Made by a program: the position numbers and the translations under genes. 64,000 bases of DNA from Ananas comosus (Eukaryota; Streptophyta; Magnoliopsida; Poales; Bromeliaceae): positions 8,079,334 to 8,143,333 of the forward strand of contig NC_033638.1 of assembly GCF_001540865.1 (NCBI RefSeq), written 5' to 3'. A model generated the notes under the pieces. It was not told the DNA's origin. It did no database searches and saw only the letters and a program-made list of their open reading frames with translations. Shown here piece by piece: positions 12,617-24,017 of the stretch (its first letter is position 1; each line of letters begins with the position of its first letter).

Positions 12617-15600
12617 ATGGCGTCGGGCAGCCGCGACGCGGCGAACGCGCCCCGCTCGCAGTCGTCCGGCGGCAGCAACGTCCGCGGCGCGAACGCGGCG
12701 GCGGAGTACACGGTGAGCAAGGCGATCGCACAGTACACGGTGGACGCGCGGCTGCACGCGGTGTTCGAGCAGTCGGGCGAGCGCGGGAGCTCCTTCGACT
12801 ACTCGCAGTCCGTCCTCCGCACGCCGCAGCCAGCCTCGTCGAATTCCGCGGCGGCGGCCGAGCGGCAGATCACGGCCTACCTCTCGCGGATCCAGCGCGG
12901 CGGCCACATCCAGCCCTTCGGCTGCACCCTCGCCGTCGACGACTCCTCCTTCCGCGTGCTCGCCTTCTCCGAGAACGCCCCCGAGCTCCTCGACCTCCTC
13001 CCCCCGCACTCCCTCGTCCCCTCCCTGCCCGACGCCGACGACGACGCCCGCGGCGGCCTCCGCCTCGGCTGCGACGCGCGCTCCCTCTTCGCCCCCGCCT
13101 CCGCCGCCCTGCTCGAGCGCGCCGCCGCCGCGCGCGAGATCAGCCTCCTCAACCCGCTCTGGGTGCACTCCCGCGCGGCGTCGGCGAAGCCCTTCTACGC
13201 CATCCTCCACCGCGTGGACGTCGGCATCGTGGTGGACCTCGAGCCCGCCCCGCGCTCGGACGACCCCACCCTCTCCGTCGCCGGCGCCGTGCAGTCGCAG
13301 AAGCTGGCCGTGCGCGCCATCTCGCGCCTGCAGGCCCTCCCGGGCGGGGACGTGCGGCTGCTCTGCGACACCGTCGTCCAGCACGTGCGCGAGCTGACGG
13401 GGTACGACCGCGTGATGGTGTACAGGTTCCACGAGGACGAGCACGGCGAGGTGGTGGCCGAGAGCCGGCGCGCCGACCTGGAGCCCTACATCGGCCTCCA
13501 CTACCCGGCCACCGACATCCCGCAGGCGTCCCGCTTCCTCTTCCGGCAGAACCGGGTGCGCATGATCGCCGACTGCCACGCGCCCCCCGTGCGCGTGCTG
13601 CAGGACCCCGCCCTCCCCCAGCCGCTCTGCCTCGTCGGCTCCACCCTGCGCGCCCCGCACGGCTGCCACGCCCAGTACATGGCCAGCATGGGCTCCACCG
13701 CCTCCCTCGCCATGGCCGTCATCATCAACGCCAGCCCCGGCACCACCGACGTCGACGACAAGGCCTCGAGCTCCTCCTCGGCCATGAAGCTGTGGGGGCT
13801 GGTGGTCTGCCACCACACCTCCCCGCGCTGCATCCCCTTCCCGCTCCGCTACGCCTGCGAGTTCCTGATGCAGGCCTTCGGGCTGCAGCTGAACATGGAG
13901 CTGCAGCTGGGGCTCCAGCTGTCGGAGAAGCGCATCCTGCGCACCCAGACGCTGCTCTGCGACATGCTCCTCCGCGACTCCCCCACGGGGATCGTCACGC
14001 AGAGCCCCAGCATCATGGACCTCGTCAAGTGCGACGGCGCCGCCCTCTTCTACCGCGGCCGCTACTACCCGCTCGGCGTCACCCCCACCGAGCCCCAGAT
14101 CCGGGACCTCATCGGCTGGCTCGCCGCCTCCCACGGCGACTCCACCGGCCTCAGCACCGACAGCCTCGCCGACGCCGGCTACCCCAACGCCGCCGCCCTC
14201 GGCGACGCCGTCTGCGGCATGGCCGTCGCCTACATCACCCCCGACGACTACCTCTTCTGGTTCCGCTCCCACACCGCCAAGGAGATCAAGTGGGGCGGCG
14301 CCAAGCACCACCCCAACGACAAGGACGACGGCCAGCGCATGCACCCCCGCTCCTCCTTCAAGGCCTTCCTCGAGGTCGTCAAGAGCCGCAGCCTGCCCTG
14401 GGAGAACGCCGAGATGGACGCCATCCACTCCCTGCAGCTCATCCTGCGCGACTCCTTCAGGGACGCCGCCGCCGCCGCCGCCGCCGCCGAGGGCACGACC
14501 GCCGTAGCAGGCAGCAGCGGCGGCGGCGGCAGCAGGGTTCTCTCTCGGCCCCTGCTCTGCGGCAATTCCCGAAAAGCTCGCAAAGCGCCTCGGCCCTCTC
14601 TTTTGGCCCTGGGAAAAGGTTATTTTCGTTTTGCGTTTTTGATTCGAATTTCACTAGTGATTTTATCGAACCATCGAGGTTCTNCGGCAGCTCCAAGGCC
14701 GTCGTGAACGGGCAGCTCGGCGACCTGGAGCTGCAGGGGATAGAGGAGCTCAGCTCCGTCGCGAGGGAGATGGTCAGGCTGATCGAGACGGCCACCGCCC
14801 CCATTTTCGCGGTCGACTCGAACGGCCAGATCAACGGCTGGAACACGAAGGTCGCCGAGCTGACGGGTCTGTCGGTCGAGGAAGCTATGGGCAAGTCGCT
14901 GGTTCACGATCTCGTCTTTAAGGAGTCGGTGGAAGTCACAGATAAGCTTCTCTACCGAGCTCTACAAGGTTCCCCTAGACTCCTCCCTATCCTCCTTCTT
15001 CTTCTTCCTATGATGATGATGAGTCATGTCTTAACCTTTATTTATTTACTTATCTATCTACTTATTATATTTGCCGCTCAATCTGACTCTGCAACTTCGT
15101 TTAACGATTGATAGACCACGTAAGATTGAAGCTTGTTTTATAGGTCCTGTAAAATGTGGCGCAATGTGATCAACTATCTTGGCATGATTTGGAAAATAAC
15201 CAGATTTGTGCATAAAATGTCATCGGCAAACTCGGCCTGGGCAAAATTAGTGAGTTGTCTCCAGATGAAATCCAGGAGAACCAGGTCGTCGTACCGATAT
15301 CCCAAATAGTAGCTGAAATAGTTAAGCGAGTAGGATACCTATCCTACTCTATGTAACTGTTTAGTGGCTTTGAGTTTTTCTTGAATTAGATAGCGCACTT
15401 ACATGTGAGAGGTCTTTAAGATGGATAGTATTCTACCTACCTATTGTAAATTTACTGAAACGCTATAATTCGTATTATATAGACCGGAAGGGCTTTGGAC
15501 GTGAAAATGTGTTAAAAACCAAGCAGTTTCTGAGCATTAAGTTAACTTCAGAACTAGGTGGTCTGCCGTGTTAGGGCATAGTAGCTATCCTTTTCATCCT

Positions 15601-18579
15601 GATCGATATCCTCCTTGTATTTTCTTGAGGACCGGATCTTTGCCATCGCCGTTGCTTTATTAGTAGTATTTATGTGTTTTCTCTTTTTAGTCCAAAAAAT
15701 GACTAGTTCGCACACTGTTTTTAAGCACTACATTCCTTCGCTCATGCAGGTGAAGAAGATAAAAATGTCGAAATAAAGCTGAAAACATTTGGCTCTCAGC
15801 AATCCAAGAATGCTATATTCGTCGTAGTCAACGCGTGCTCTAGCAGGGATTACACAAATAACATCGTAGGAGTATGTTTTGTCGGTCAGGATGTTACCGG
15901 CCAAAAAGTGGTGATGGATAAGTTCGTTCATATCCAAGGTGATTACAAGGCCATAGTGCACAGTCCTAACCCTCTGATACCCCCTATATTCGCTTCGGAT
16001 GAGAACACCTGCTGCTCAGAATGGAACATGGCTATGGAAAAGCTTACTGGTTGGCCAAGTGGGGAGGTTATTGGGAAGCTCTTGGTAGGGGAGATCTTCG
16101 GGAGTTGCTGTAGACTCAAGGGTCCAGATGCGCTCACCAAGTTCATGATAGTCCTTCATAATGCTATAGGAGGACGAGAGACCGATAAGTTCCCTTTCGC
16201 ATTTTTCGACAAGAATGGAAAGTACGTGCAAGCTCTATTGACCGCAAACACGAGAAGTAAAATGGATGGTGAGACAATTGGAGCGTTTTGCTTCTTGCAG
16301 ATTGCAAGTCCTGAGCTGCAGCAAGCTCTTGAAATTCAGAGGCAGCAGGAAAAGAAGTGCTATGCCAGAATGAAGGAATTGGCTTATATCTGTCAAGAGA
16401 TCAAAAACCCATTAAGTGGGATTCGGTTTACGAACTCCTTGCTGGAGATGACGGACTTAAATGATGATCAGAAGCAGTTTCTTGAAACAAGCGCTTCTTG
16501 TGAGAAGCAGATGTTGAAGATAATAAAGGACGCCAATCTGCACAGCATTGATGATGGGTTAGTTCTCTTCTTTTGAATTTCCAATTTTACTGGTATACAG
16601 TTTTTATAACTATTGTGTTTCATTTATAGTTCTACGTTCCTGTGTCACTGATTTTCTTGTTCCAAGTTGGCCACAAATTTAATTCGGCAGTTGTGCGCAG
16701 AATTGCAGTTTAAGCGTGGATAGGAAGTCGCATTAGAGAATTCCTCATGTATAACTCTTTTATTGCTCCAGGGATCACTCAGATAGGATAGAGGTGATTA
16801 GGAAAATTCCTTGGCGTGGCTTCTCTGTTGCAGTCTTTGCTCCATTCTACCCAGTATTAACTATCTTTATTGACTTCTCGCGTGACACACGGCTCTCACA
16901 AGGAATGTTGTTTTAGAATGTTTGCTTTTATTCTTGTAATAATGATATTATACTCCAGTTAGATGTGATATCGGTTTTTAAATTGATCTATGTTTTACTT
17001 AATGGTTTTCAACTACTCACTGTACTAATCCTTTTCCTTCATACCAGCTCCCTGGTGCTTGACAAAAGTGTATTTCCTGTTGGGAGTGTCATTAATGCTG
17101 TTGTGAGCCAAGTCATGATTTTGCTGAGAGAAAGAGGCTTACAATTGATTCGTGATATTCCTGAAGAAATTAAAGAAATTTCTGTCTACGGCGATCAATT
17201 TAGAATTCAACAAGTTCTAGCTGATTTTTTGCTGAACATGGTGCGGTGTGCACCCTCCGAAAATGGTTGGGTAGAGATCCAAGTGAGGCCGAATTTGAAA
17301 CAGAATCCTGATGGAACAGAAACAGTGCTCCTCCTCTTCAGGTGTGCCAAACTTTTTACTCAGCCTTTAAAATGTAGATTAGCACTATTTGCTGTTTTTA
17401 TACCAATAGATGACTTGTTAGCAGAACAATTAGTTTATGTTGTTTTTCGTTCGTTACATCCCATTATTCTTCTTTATTAAGGCAGTGTTGGTTCAGGGAA
17501 CAACCTTCTTTGGGACAGTTATTTTTCTACACAGAAATAAAGGATATTAAGTATCCCTGCTCTCATTATCTCATATGGGTGTTTAATCTGGAATAGTGCA
17601 TAAAGTTGTTAATCATTCTCCCTAAATATTAAGGTTACCCCAAAAACTGGAACTAAATGTCTGGCATTCTAGTTAGTTCAAGACTTCTCGGAACTCCATG
17701 ATAATTGTTGAAAGCAATACAAATGAGAGGATCGCTTTTGTTTGTTTAGATATTATAGTGGTCGGAATACTAGAATTTTAGCATTCTCTAATCACAGTTC
17801 AGTTACATGTCAGTAGGGTGGTCCCTAAGTATGTATACAGGAAGTAGTTTTCCTCAATGCAGGAAAAAAAAAATTGCAGCTCATTAACACAAAATTCTCT
17901 CTCATCTCTTATTGAGCCACTGAGATAAGATATATACCAGCAAACTTCCTCTGGGAAGTACTTGTTAAACTTTTTTTTTTTAGCGTTTTTTTTAGTGAAA
18001 ATTTAATTTTTTGCATTGATGGTATATGAATTTTTGTTGTCATCTTTCTTAGTATATTCTTCACATTATCATTCTACAAAGAGTATTGCTAAGCGCACCT
18101 TAGAAAGTCCTTCCAAATGCTGCTAATGACTTTTTAGAAACTTTTGTTAGCAAGTTTTGTCATTTGGTTCGTAATCACCAATTACTAGGTAAGTTGCAAG
18201 ATTTCCCTTTCTTCATATAAATATGTTCTTAAAGTATACTTCTAATTGTTGTACCTAAATTTCCACCGTTAGTGCTAACAATTTAGATGGTTGACGCATT
18301 GATGTTACAGAACCATCCCCTACTCATTCCTCACCGTTGCTTTGTATCTTGTGCTCCAGATTTGCTTGCCCTGGCGAGGGCCTTGCTCCCGAACTCGTCC
18401 AAGACATGTTCCATAATTCGCGGTGGGCGACCGAAGAAGGTCTCGGGCTAAGCATTTGCCGGAAAATCCTCAAGCTAATGGGTGGCGACGTCCAATACAT
18501 TCGGGAGTCAGAGAGGTGTTTCTTCCTCATCGCCTTAGAACTTCCCACTTCTCAGAAAAGTGGAAGCAGAGACGATTAA
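12617..18579 (+). CDS. PHYB: Phytochrome B (exon 1 interrupted by an intrusion and an N)
   Basis: Red/far-red photoreceptor that moves to the nucleus and acts on PIF factors. Coding exons: 12617-14968, 15750-16557, 17048-17341, 18360-18579. PHYB rather than PHYA or PHYC is indicated by the MASGSR start, the SQSSGG stretch and the N-terminal extension. The PAS-like region starts near residue 92 ([10 protein letters not shown]); the GAF domain carries chromophore Cys350 in PHGCHAQYM; then come the PHY domain ([14 protein letters not shown]), two PAS repeats and a histidine-kinase-related module lacking the phospho-His ([13 protein letters not shown]). Up to about 14535 the frame is open. From there to the N at 14684, about 150 nt do not match phytochrome and shift the frame; the true frame resumes at about 14686. 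Omitting that stretch gives about 1174 aa, the normal length. The gene is probably intact in the plant and the assembly faulty. Confidence 0.93.
14536..14685. other. Foreign or misassembled segment plus N inside PHYB exon 1
   Basis: Between GGCGGCGGCGGCAGC and CGGCAGCTCCAAGG, both phytochrome sequence, lie about 150 bases with different composition that encode nothing phytochrome-like and end at a single N (14684). The length shifts the frame. A GT-AG reading of the segment (14537-14690) would leave the downstream exon out of frame, and PHYB genes have no intron here. It contains CACTAGTGATT, which resembles a T-vector cloning arm, but only weakly. Confidence 0.75.
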
Positions 18580-19005
18580 CACATTCAACCACTTACTGAA
18601 CTAACAACGCGATGCTACTATATTATAAGTTGGTCGAAAGCTGCACCCCGTAAGGCCGCAGCGGGATGTACAAGCCCCCAGAAACCGTAGTTGAAGCTGC
18701 TTTAGAAGCTCGAGTTTTGCTGGTTATGCGGCGAAATGGCTTTTCTCTCTCCAACTATCGCTTTCTGCGGGTTGCTTGGCGGTTGTTTGTAAGAATTGAG
18801 TTAGGTGTATCGCTGTATTAGTAATTTTCCGGAGTTTCATGAGAGTTGCGTCTACGATGGTTGTTTCATCTCACTAAGGACCATTTTCTTCGTACATTTT
18901 TCGAATTCCTGATGTCTGCATGGTGGCTTTAAAGCTTCCAAGCAGGGTTCTCCATAGGGGCTAATGTATGTATATTATTGGTCTTTGTGTTTGCATTGTA
19001 TCTTA

Positions 19006-19748
19006 GGGGCTGTTTGGTTCCAAATAAAACTCTGAAAAAAAAATTTTGTGAAAGAAAAAAATCAGAGGAAAGTAAGTTTAACGCTCTTTAATGTTTGATT
19101 TGTTGGAAAAGAAAATTAATTTTACATTATGATTGTTTGATTGAAAAGACAGAGAATAAATAAATAATTAATTAATTATTATATATATTTTTTTTTCTAT
19201 TCCACATTTTATATTATTGGTATATATGGTAATTATCATAATATATTTATTATTTANTAATACTATTTTATTTTTATATATTATACAAATATATTATTTT
19301 ATAATATATTATTTAAAAGTAATATTTATAAATATAAACTATAATAAATAATTAATTAATTATTATATATATTTTTTTTTCTATTCCACATTTTATATTA
19401 TTGGTATATATGGTAATTATCATAATATATTTATTATTTATTATAGTTTATATTTATAAATATTACTTTTAAATAATATATTATAAAATAATATATTTGT
19501 ATAATATATAAAAATAAAATAGTATTATTTTATATATATATATCAAGGGAGTATGTATTTTCGATTTTTTAATTTTTGGATCAAAGATTGTACGGTTAAA
19601 ATTATAGCGTTCCGATCCCCCGAGTGAGAGTACACGGCGTTTATTTTTTTTGAGAAAATTATTTTTACGGACAACCAAACGTCAGAAAGTCAATTCTTCA
19701 AGTGAAAAATAATTTTCAAAGTAATTTTTCGAGAACCCAAACACCCCC
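19006..19748. mobile_element. PIF/Harbinger-like element, non-autonomous
   Basis: The terminal inverted repeats are GGGGCTGTTTGGTTCC on the left and GAGAACCCAAACACCCCC on the right. The trinucleotide TTA flanks both sides (19003-19005 and 19749-19751), the usual Harbinger/Tourist target duplication. The 743-bp interior is AT-rich and non-coding, and is distorted by an N at 19257 with duplicated and inverted flanks, so its true length is uncertain. Confidence 0.72.
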
Positions 19749-20535
19749 TTATAGACGTCGAAATAGAATTTTCAAATTCCCACTACAATAATTTTGTTCT
19801 ATTACACGAGGCCGTTATAAACTGATTCAAAATTTCAAATTCACACTTATGTTTTCAAACAGTAAGTTCTATAATTTTTTATTTGAAACTCCATTTACTC
19901 TCAAAATGGCAAACAGCATCCGGGAATTTTCAGGCGGTGGCTTGCCAACGTTACGCAACGTACGCCACAGAAAAGCTTATCCGACTTAAAAAGGTTGCCG
20001 TACGACATTATTTTAGTGGGCCCCACACCACAAGCTCAGAACCTAATCTGCTTTTTTTGGGGCAGGCGACAGGTGGGTTTTTGGCGCTTTTTTGTCTGCT
20101 TTCCCGAACAGCTTTTCTTGTACCCATTACAGGATTCAATAAAAATAGAAGGTTCAAAATGGACAACTTGTTTTGCTTTTACTGCAGTATAAAGCTATCT
20201 ATTTCAATAGTATTTTTTTTTTTACCATATTCGAATAGTGTTTATGTAGAAGCTAGATTGGAGTCTCAGCAGGTCTACGTCTCATTCAGAAATGTGGGAT
20301 CGAAATCAAAATATTCAAGTTGAGCTTGTTTAGGCCCACGACAAAGGATCCAGACCTTTCTGGAAGATGCTTGTACTAAATTTTGGGCTGAATTGGGCTT
20401 GGCTCAAGATTCCTTCCGCTTAACGGCCCAACCAAGTGACATTTTCGGTCTTCGTAACGAGAATCTTTTGGGCCGGGCTAGGTGGGTCGTCAAAGTCGAG
20501 TTTGCTCTTTAGGGTTTCGAGTTCTTTTTTCATTA

Positions 20536-20658
20536 TAAACAAGCCGAAAAATTCAGCTCGTGTTCGGTTCGTTTACTAAACGAGCGATTCGATCTCGAGC
20601 TCATTTCGAGCCGAACATGAGCTGGCTCACGAACAACGAGCTGAATTGCCATCCCTAG
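20536..20658. mobile_element. hAT transposon remnant, one end only
   Basis: The stretch is rich in CTCGTGTTCGG / ACTAAACGAGC / CTCATTTCGAGC subrepeats and ends GAATTGCCATCCCTAG, which is the complement of a common plant hAT terminus. The opposite end was not found. A related but diverged stretch lies at about 41170-41270. Confidence 0.45.
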
Positions 20659-21262
20659 TAGTGAGTCATGGGATATTTTAACTGAAAAAAAGGATAATAT
20701 TTGGTGGGGACAGTCCCCATGGTGAGACAGTCTCATTTATTATCCATGCAGGTTTGAGATTCATGTTGTTCATGTCGTGGACCATGAACGCTTCGGTCTC
20801 GTGTTTGGCTAAAGCTTGCTCTATAAAAAAAAAGTTAAATAATTTTTGTATCTTAAAATTTAATAATAGAAATGGTAATTATCTCAATCTTTTGCAACCA
20901 ATGAAGAAAAAACTATTGAAAAAAAATTTAATAAAAAATCTATTAATTAGTGCTTTTCTTTTAACAACTCAAGTCCAACATTACTTTAATATGCAGCTCG
21001 ATCGATGAAGAGCTAGATATCACTTTATGGAATTGTAATATCCGCACAAAGTAATATTCAACGAAAAAAAAGTATGAAACAAATGCATCAAAGAGTTTTC
21101 TTTTTTTGTCTTTTTTCATAACGAGAGAGACAGTGGGAGTGTCAGACCTTATCCTAGATTTCGCAACATGTGATGCGATTAATGCCATGTTTCCTTCGCA
21201 CATGTCTATCATCGATCAGGAGACTAGCATCTCCCTCTGTTCCCACGTAAACATTTCGTTAA

Positions 21263-22063
21263 ACCGGCTTTTTCTAGCGCAAGTGATAAAAAATTTTGTG
21301 GTTGGTATTTGATATTTTAAATTCGAATTTTACTTAATTTATATGTAGGGATGCAAACCGGGTGGATCTGGGGACGGGAGCCCCGCCCCGCCTCCCGCCC
21401 CGACTAGCAAAATTCCGTCCCGCCTTCCGTCCCGAATCCGTGATGGGTTAAAAAATACATCCCATAATCCGTCCCGCCTTATAACCCGCCTTCTGCCGGC
21501 GTTCCAAATCCGCCCTGCCAACTAATATTTTTTATAAAATTATAATATTATTAATATTTTATAAAATATAAAATAATAATTTTTAATAATATTATATATA
21601 TAATTTAATAATATTAATTATAAAAATCAAAAATATCAATCATAATTCAAAATAAAATTCAAAATTTTCAAATACATTAGAAATGAAAGTACTAACTTAT
21701 TTGTATTTTAATTTTTTTTATAAATACATTATTTTTTAGGAATATTTTTTAAAAATATAAATGATTTTTCAGGCGGATTCGGGCAGATTCGGGACGGATC
21801 ATATATGGCGGGGCGGATTCAGAACGGGTCAAAATTTCTCATGTTTCTTGTCCTGAATTCGTCTCGGATCATAAAATTTATCCCGTTTTTCGGCCTGAAT
21901 CCGTTTATTTTCTCCCATTTACTGCTCCGTCGGGGCGGATCGGGGTGGGAGCTCCACCAATCCGGATCCGTTTGCATTCCTATTTACATGTCCAGCTAAG
22001 CTTATTTGTAAAAAAAAAGTAAACGAATTAGCGGGTAACATATTATCTTTCTCTAAATAAAGA
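21263..22063 (+). mobile_element. tRNA-derived SINE, copy 4, split by a hAT element
   Basis: The SINE head is at 21263-21345 (A-box-like TAGCGCAAGTG, B-box-like AATTCGAATT) and its tail at 21991-22063 (CCAGCTAAGCTTATTT, then AGCGGGTAACATATTATC). Identical 13-bp repeats AACATTTCGTTAA at 21250-21262 and 22064-22076 flank the composite. The SINE therefore inserted first and the hAT element at 21346-21982 landed inside it later. Confidence 0.8.
21346..21982. mobile_element. hAT-superfamily non-autonomous element inside a SINE
   Basis: The left end TAGGGATGCAAACCGGGTGG and right end GGATCCGTTTGCATTCCTA are inverted repeats that continue imperfectly inwards through CCCGCC/GGCGGG-rich arms. The flanks TTTATATG (21338-21345) and TTTACATG (21983-21990) are an 8-bp target duplication with one mismatch. 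TAGGG-type ends and 8-bp duplications define hAT elements. It has no transposase frame. Confidence 0.8.
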
Positions 22064-22729
22064 ACATTTCGTTAAGAGTGTGTGTACTGTAATTCAAAAA
22101 GTGACAAAACTGGAAATTGGTAAGAATTTTTCTTGTTTTCTGCATTATTGTTTGCTTTAAATGCTTATACTGAAACTTAATTTCTAGAAGATAAATAAGT
22201 TAATCTTGGCATTAAGATTGGTTTGGGATATTGTTGCCTAATATATCTGCTTTTATTCTTATAAAAAACATTTGAAAATATTTTGAAAATATTTTGAAAA
22301 TATTCACCTCCAATATTAAAATCCAGAAAAATGCTTTGCTTACAAACACATTTTACAATATTTTACCAATTATACAACTCAATTGATAGATTTGAACTTC
22401 GAAATTATAAATATGTTATACTTATCTCTTCATGATTCGCACTTCTTCACTAGTTAAATAATACTGTAAAATTTGTTTGTAAGTATAACATTATTTCGAA
22501 AATTGGTAGTGAGAACAATCATCTATCGACCTGTAGTTGGATGAAACATTTTAAGTTCAAAACCTCCCTTCAAAGTATAAAAGTAGATGTGTTTAGACAT
22601 GGTAATTAAGTCTAAACAATCGACAAAGACATAGGTAGTTAACTGTCACATTTTGCTTAGTCGTCTCATAAATGATACGTAGACTTAACTCACAGTTTTC
22701 AATTTTTATCTATTTCTTTTTTATGTTAG

Positions 22730-22870
22730 CGGTAGGTCTCGTGATCCACTTATAAGACACTTCAAAAGTCGTCATTCTAAACTCGAAGCTTAGTTATTTT
22801 ATATTTTTAGCTGAATTTATTTTAGACAAATTAATGAATGAGCATTATCTTCTTTTGTTATCGTTTCTTT
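22730..22870 (+). mobile_element. Decayed SINE of the same family
   Basis: A diverged copy is recognisable by the order of landmarks: GGTCTCGTGATCC, a CTCGAAGCTTAGTT segment where the B box should be, TATTTTTAGCTGAATTTATTT, and a fading tail. No clear target-site duplication is visible, so the ends are approximate. Confidence 0.45.
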
Positions 22871-23106
22871 TAAGAAAAATATTGTTCTAGAAACCACAAA
22901 AACAAAAAACTCTCAATTCTTTTTTAATTAAAACACACATTTAAAGATTCGAACTCTTGAACGCTCTTTTTAGTGCCATTTTTATCATCTGTGACTTTCT
23001 CACAAATTCTTTTTTCCAGAAACAGACCTCTTTTTCTTTAAAAATAGACTTTCTCACAAAGTTGCTACGTAGTCATGTTAGCAAACGCAACCAAAACAAA
23101 TTCTTC

Positions 23107-23215
23107 ATGCATGCATGCATATTGCATGCATGTGCTTACGTACGTGCATATGATATGACATGCATGCATGTACGTACGTACGCGCATAGTACGTATAACC
23201 GAGAACGTACGTACC
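23107..23215. repeat. CATGCATG / ACGTACGT palindromic cluster
   Basis: A dense run of CATGCATG (RY-type) and ACGTACGT motifs, nearly all alternating purine-pyrimidine, lies about 800-900 bases upstream of the glycine-rich protein gene. Such motifs are known B3-domain (RY) and bZIP/bHLH (ACGT core) sites. Here they may equally be a degenerate simple repeat. Confidence 0.5.
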
Positions 23216-23939
23216 CAAATGTTTCACAATACGTATATATGGATTCCAGGGGTGGCGGTGGTGGACCGCGTCCTATTCAAGGTTAGTTGAGTGTTACGCG
23301 TGCATTAAAGGAGCTTAGCTTTAGGCACCGGCACAAATATTTTGTAATAATATTGCATATATTAATTTTTAATATTGTGTACGTTTTAAACATTTTCAAA
23401 TATTGTTTTGAACAATTCTAAGAGATTATCTTATATCTATTACTTTTTTTGTAAATATATTTTATGTTTATCTCACTTATCGCTCCGATTAATTAGACAA
23501 ATCACGCCACTCAAATTAATTGGGTTCCATTCATTTATCCTAATAAGAACAAAAAAATCATCATACAAACAAGAAAAAAAAATTAATTAATGATGCTCTT
23601 TAATTTCATTCAAATTTATTTTTTGGGAAGGAACTAGCTAGGATATGTATATATGAACTCTTCAGATAAATGTTCCGCTCTAAGATTTTTAAAGCAACCT
23701 CCTTTGTTTTTGTTTTTGTTTTTGTGTTGGTTTATGACATTTTTTTTTTCTTTTTTTTTTAGCTGTGCAGTGGTATTATGATCAGTGACACCAGAGTCAA
23801 AGTTGATGGACTTTTTTGCCTTCTCCTGTGAGTGAGTGGTCTCGATCGTATGCTCCCCTTGTGCTCGACCCCTTATATAGAAAGAGTAGAGAGCTCATGA
23901 GTAAGAAGATGATGCGCAACCACCTACATTAAATGCTCG

Positions 23940-23950
23940 CTCTATATAAG
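23940..23950 (+). promoter_or_regulatory. TATA box of the glycine-rich protein gene
   Basis: CTCTATATAAG lies about 70 bases upstream of the ATG at 24018, which places transcription start near 23970 with a leader of about 45 bases. A second candidate, CTTATATAG, is at about 23872. Confidence 0.6.
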
Positions 23951-24017
23951 TAAGAGCAGGCACGCACCTCACTCCAAGCAAGCTTAAGCAGAAGCGCAGT
24001 AGAGCACTGTGGAGAAG

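Larger units (their letters stand above)
18580..24017. other. Intergenic spacer between PHYB and the glycine-rich protein gene
   Basis: About 400 bases after the stop are probably PHYB 3' UTR. The rest is AT-rich and contains a Harbinger-like element (19006-19748) with an assembly join inside it, a hAT remnant (20536-20658), a SINE split by a hAT element (21263-22063), a decayed SINE (about 22730-22870), a tandem TGAAAATATTT repeat (22272-22306) and a CATGCATG/ACGT cluster (23107-23215). No protein gene is supported. Confidence 0.6.

Noticed and set aside
12572..14428. 618-aa open frame on the minus strand opposite PHYB exon 1
   Set aside because: It is the complement of a very GC-rich coding exon, in which stop codons are rare in all frames. 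It has Gly/Val/Ala-rich composition and no recognisable domain.
14537..14690. Reading the PHYB intrusion as a short GT-AG intron
   Set aside because: Splicing at these sites leaves the downstream PHYB sequence out of frame, and no phytochrome gene I know has an intron in this place.
13792..15111. Separate proline/arginine-rich protein gene on the plus strand
   Set aside because: Its first part is a shifted frame of PHYB exon 1. Only the portion after 14686 is real, and it belongs to PHYB.
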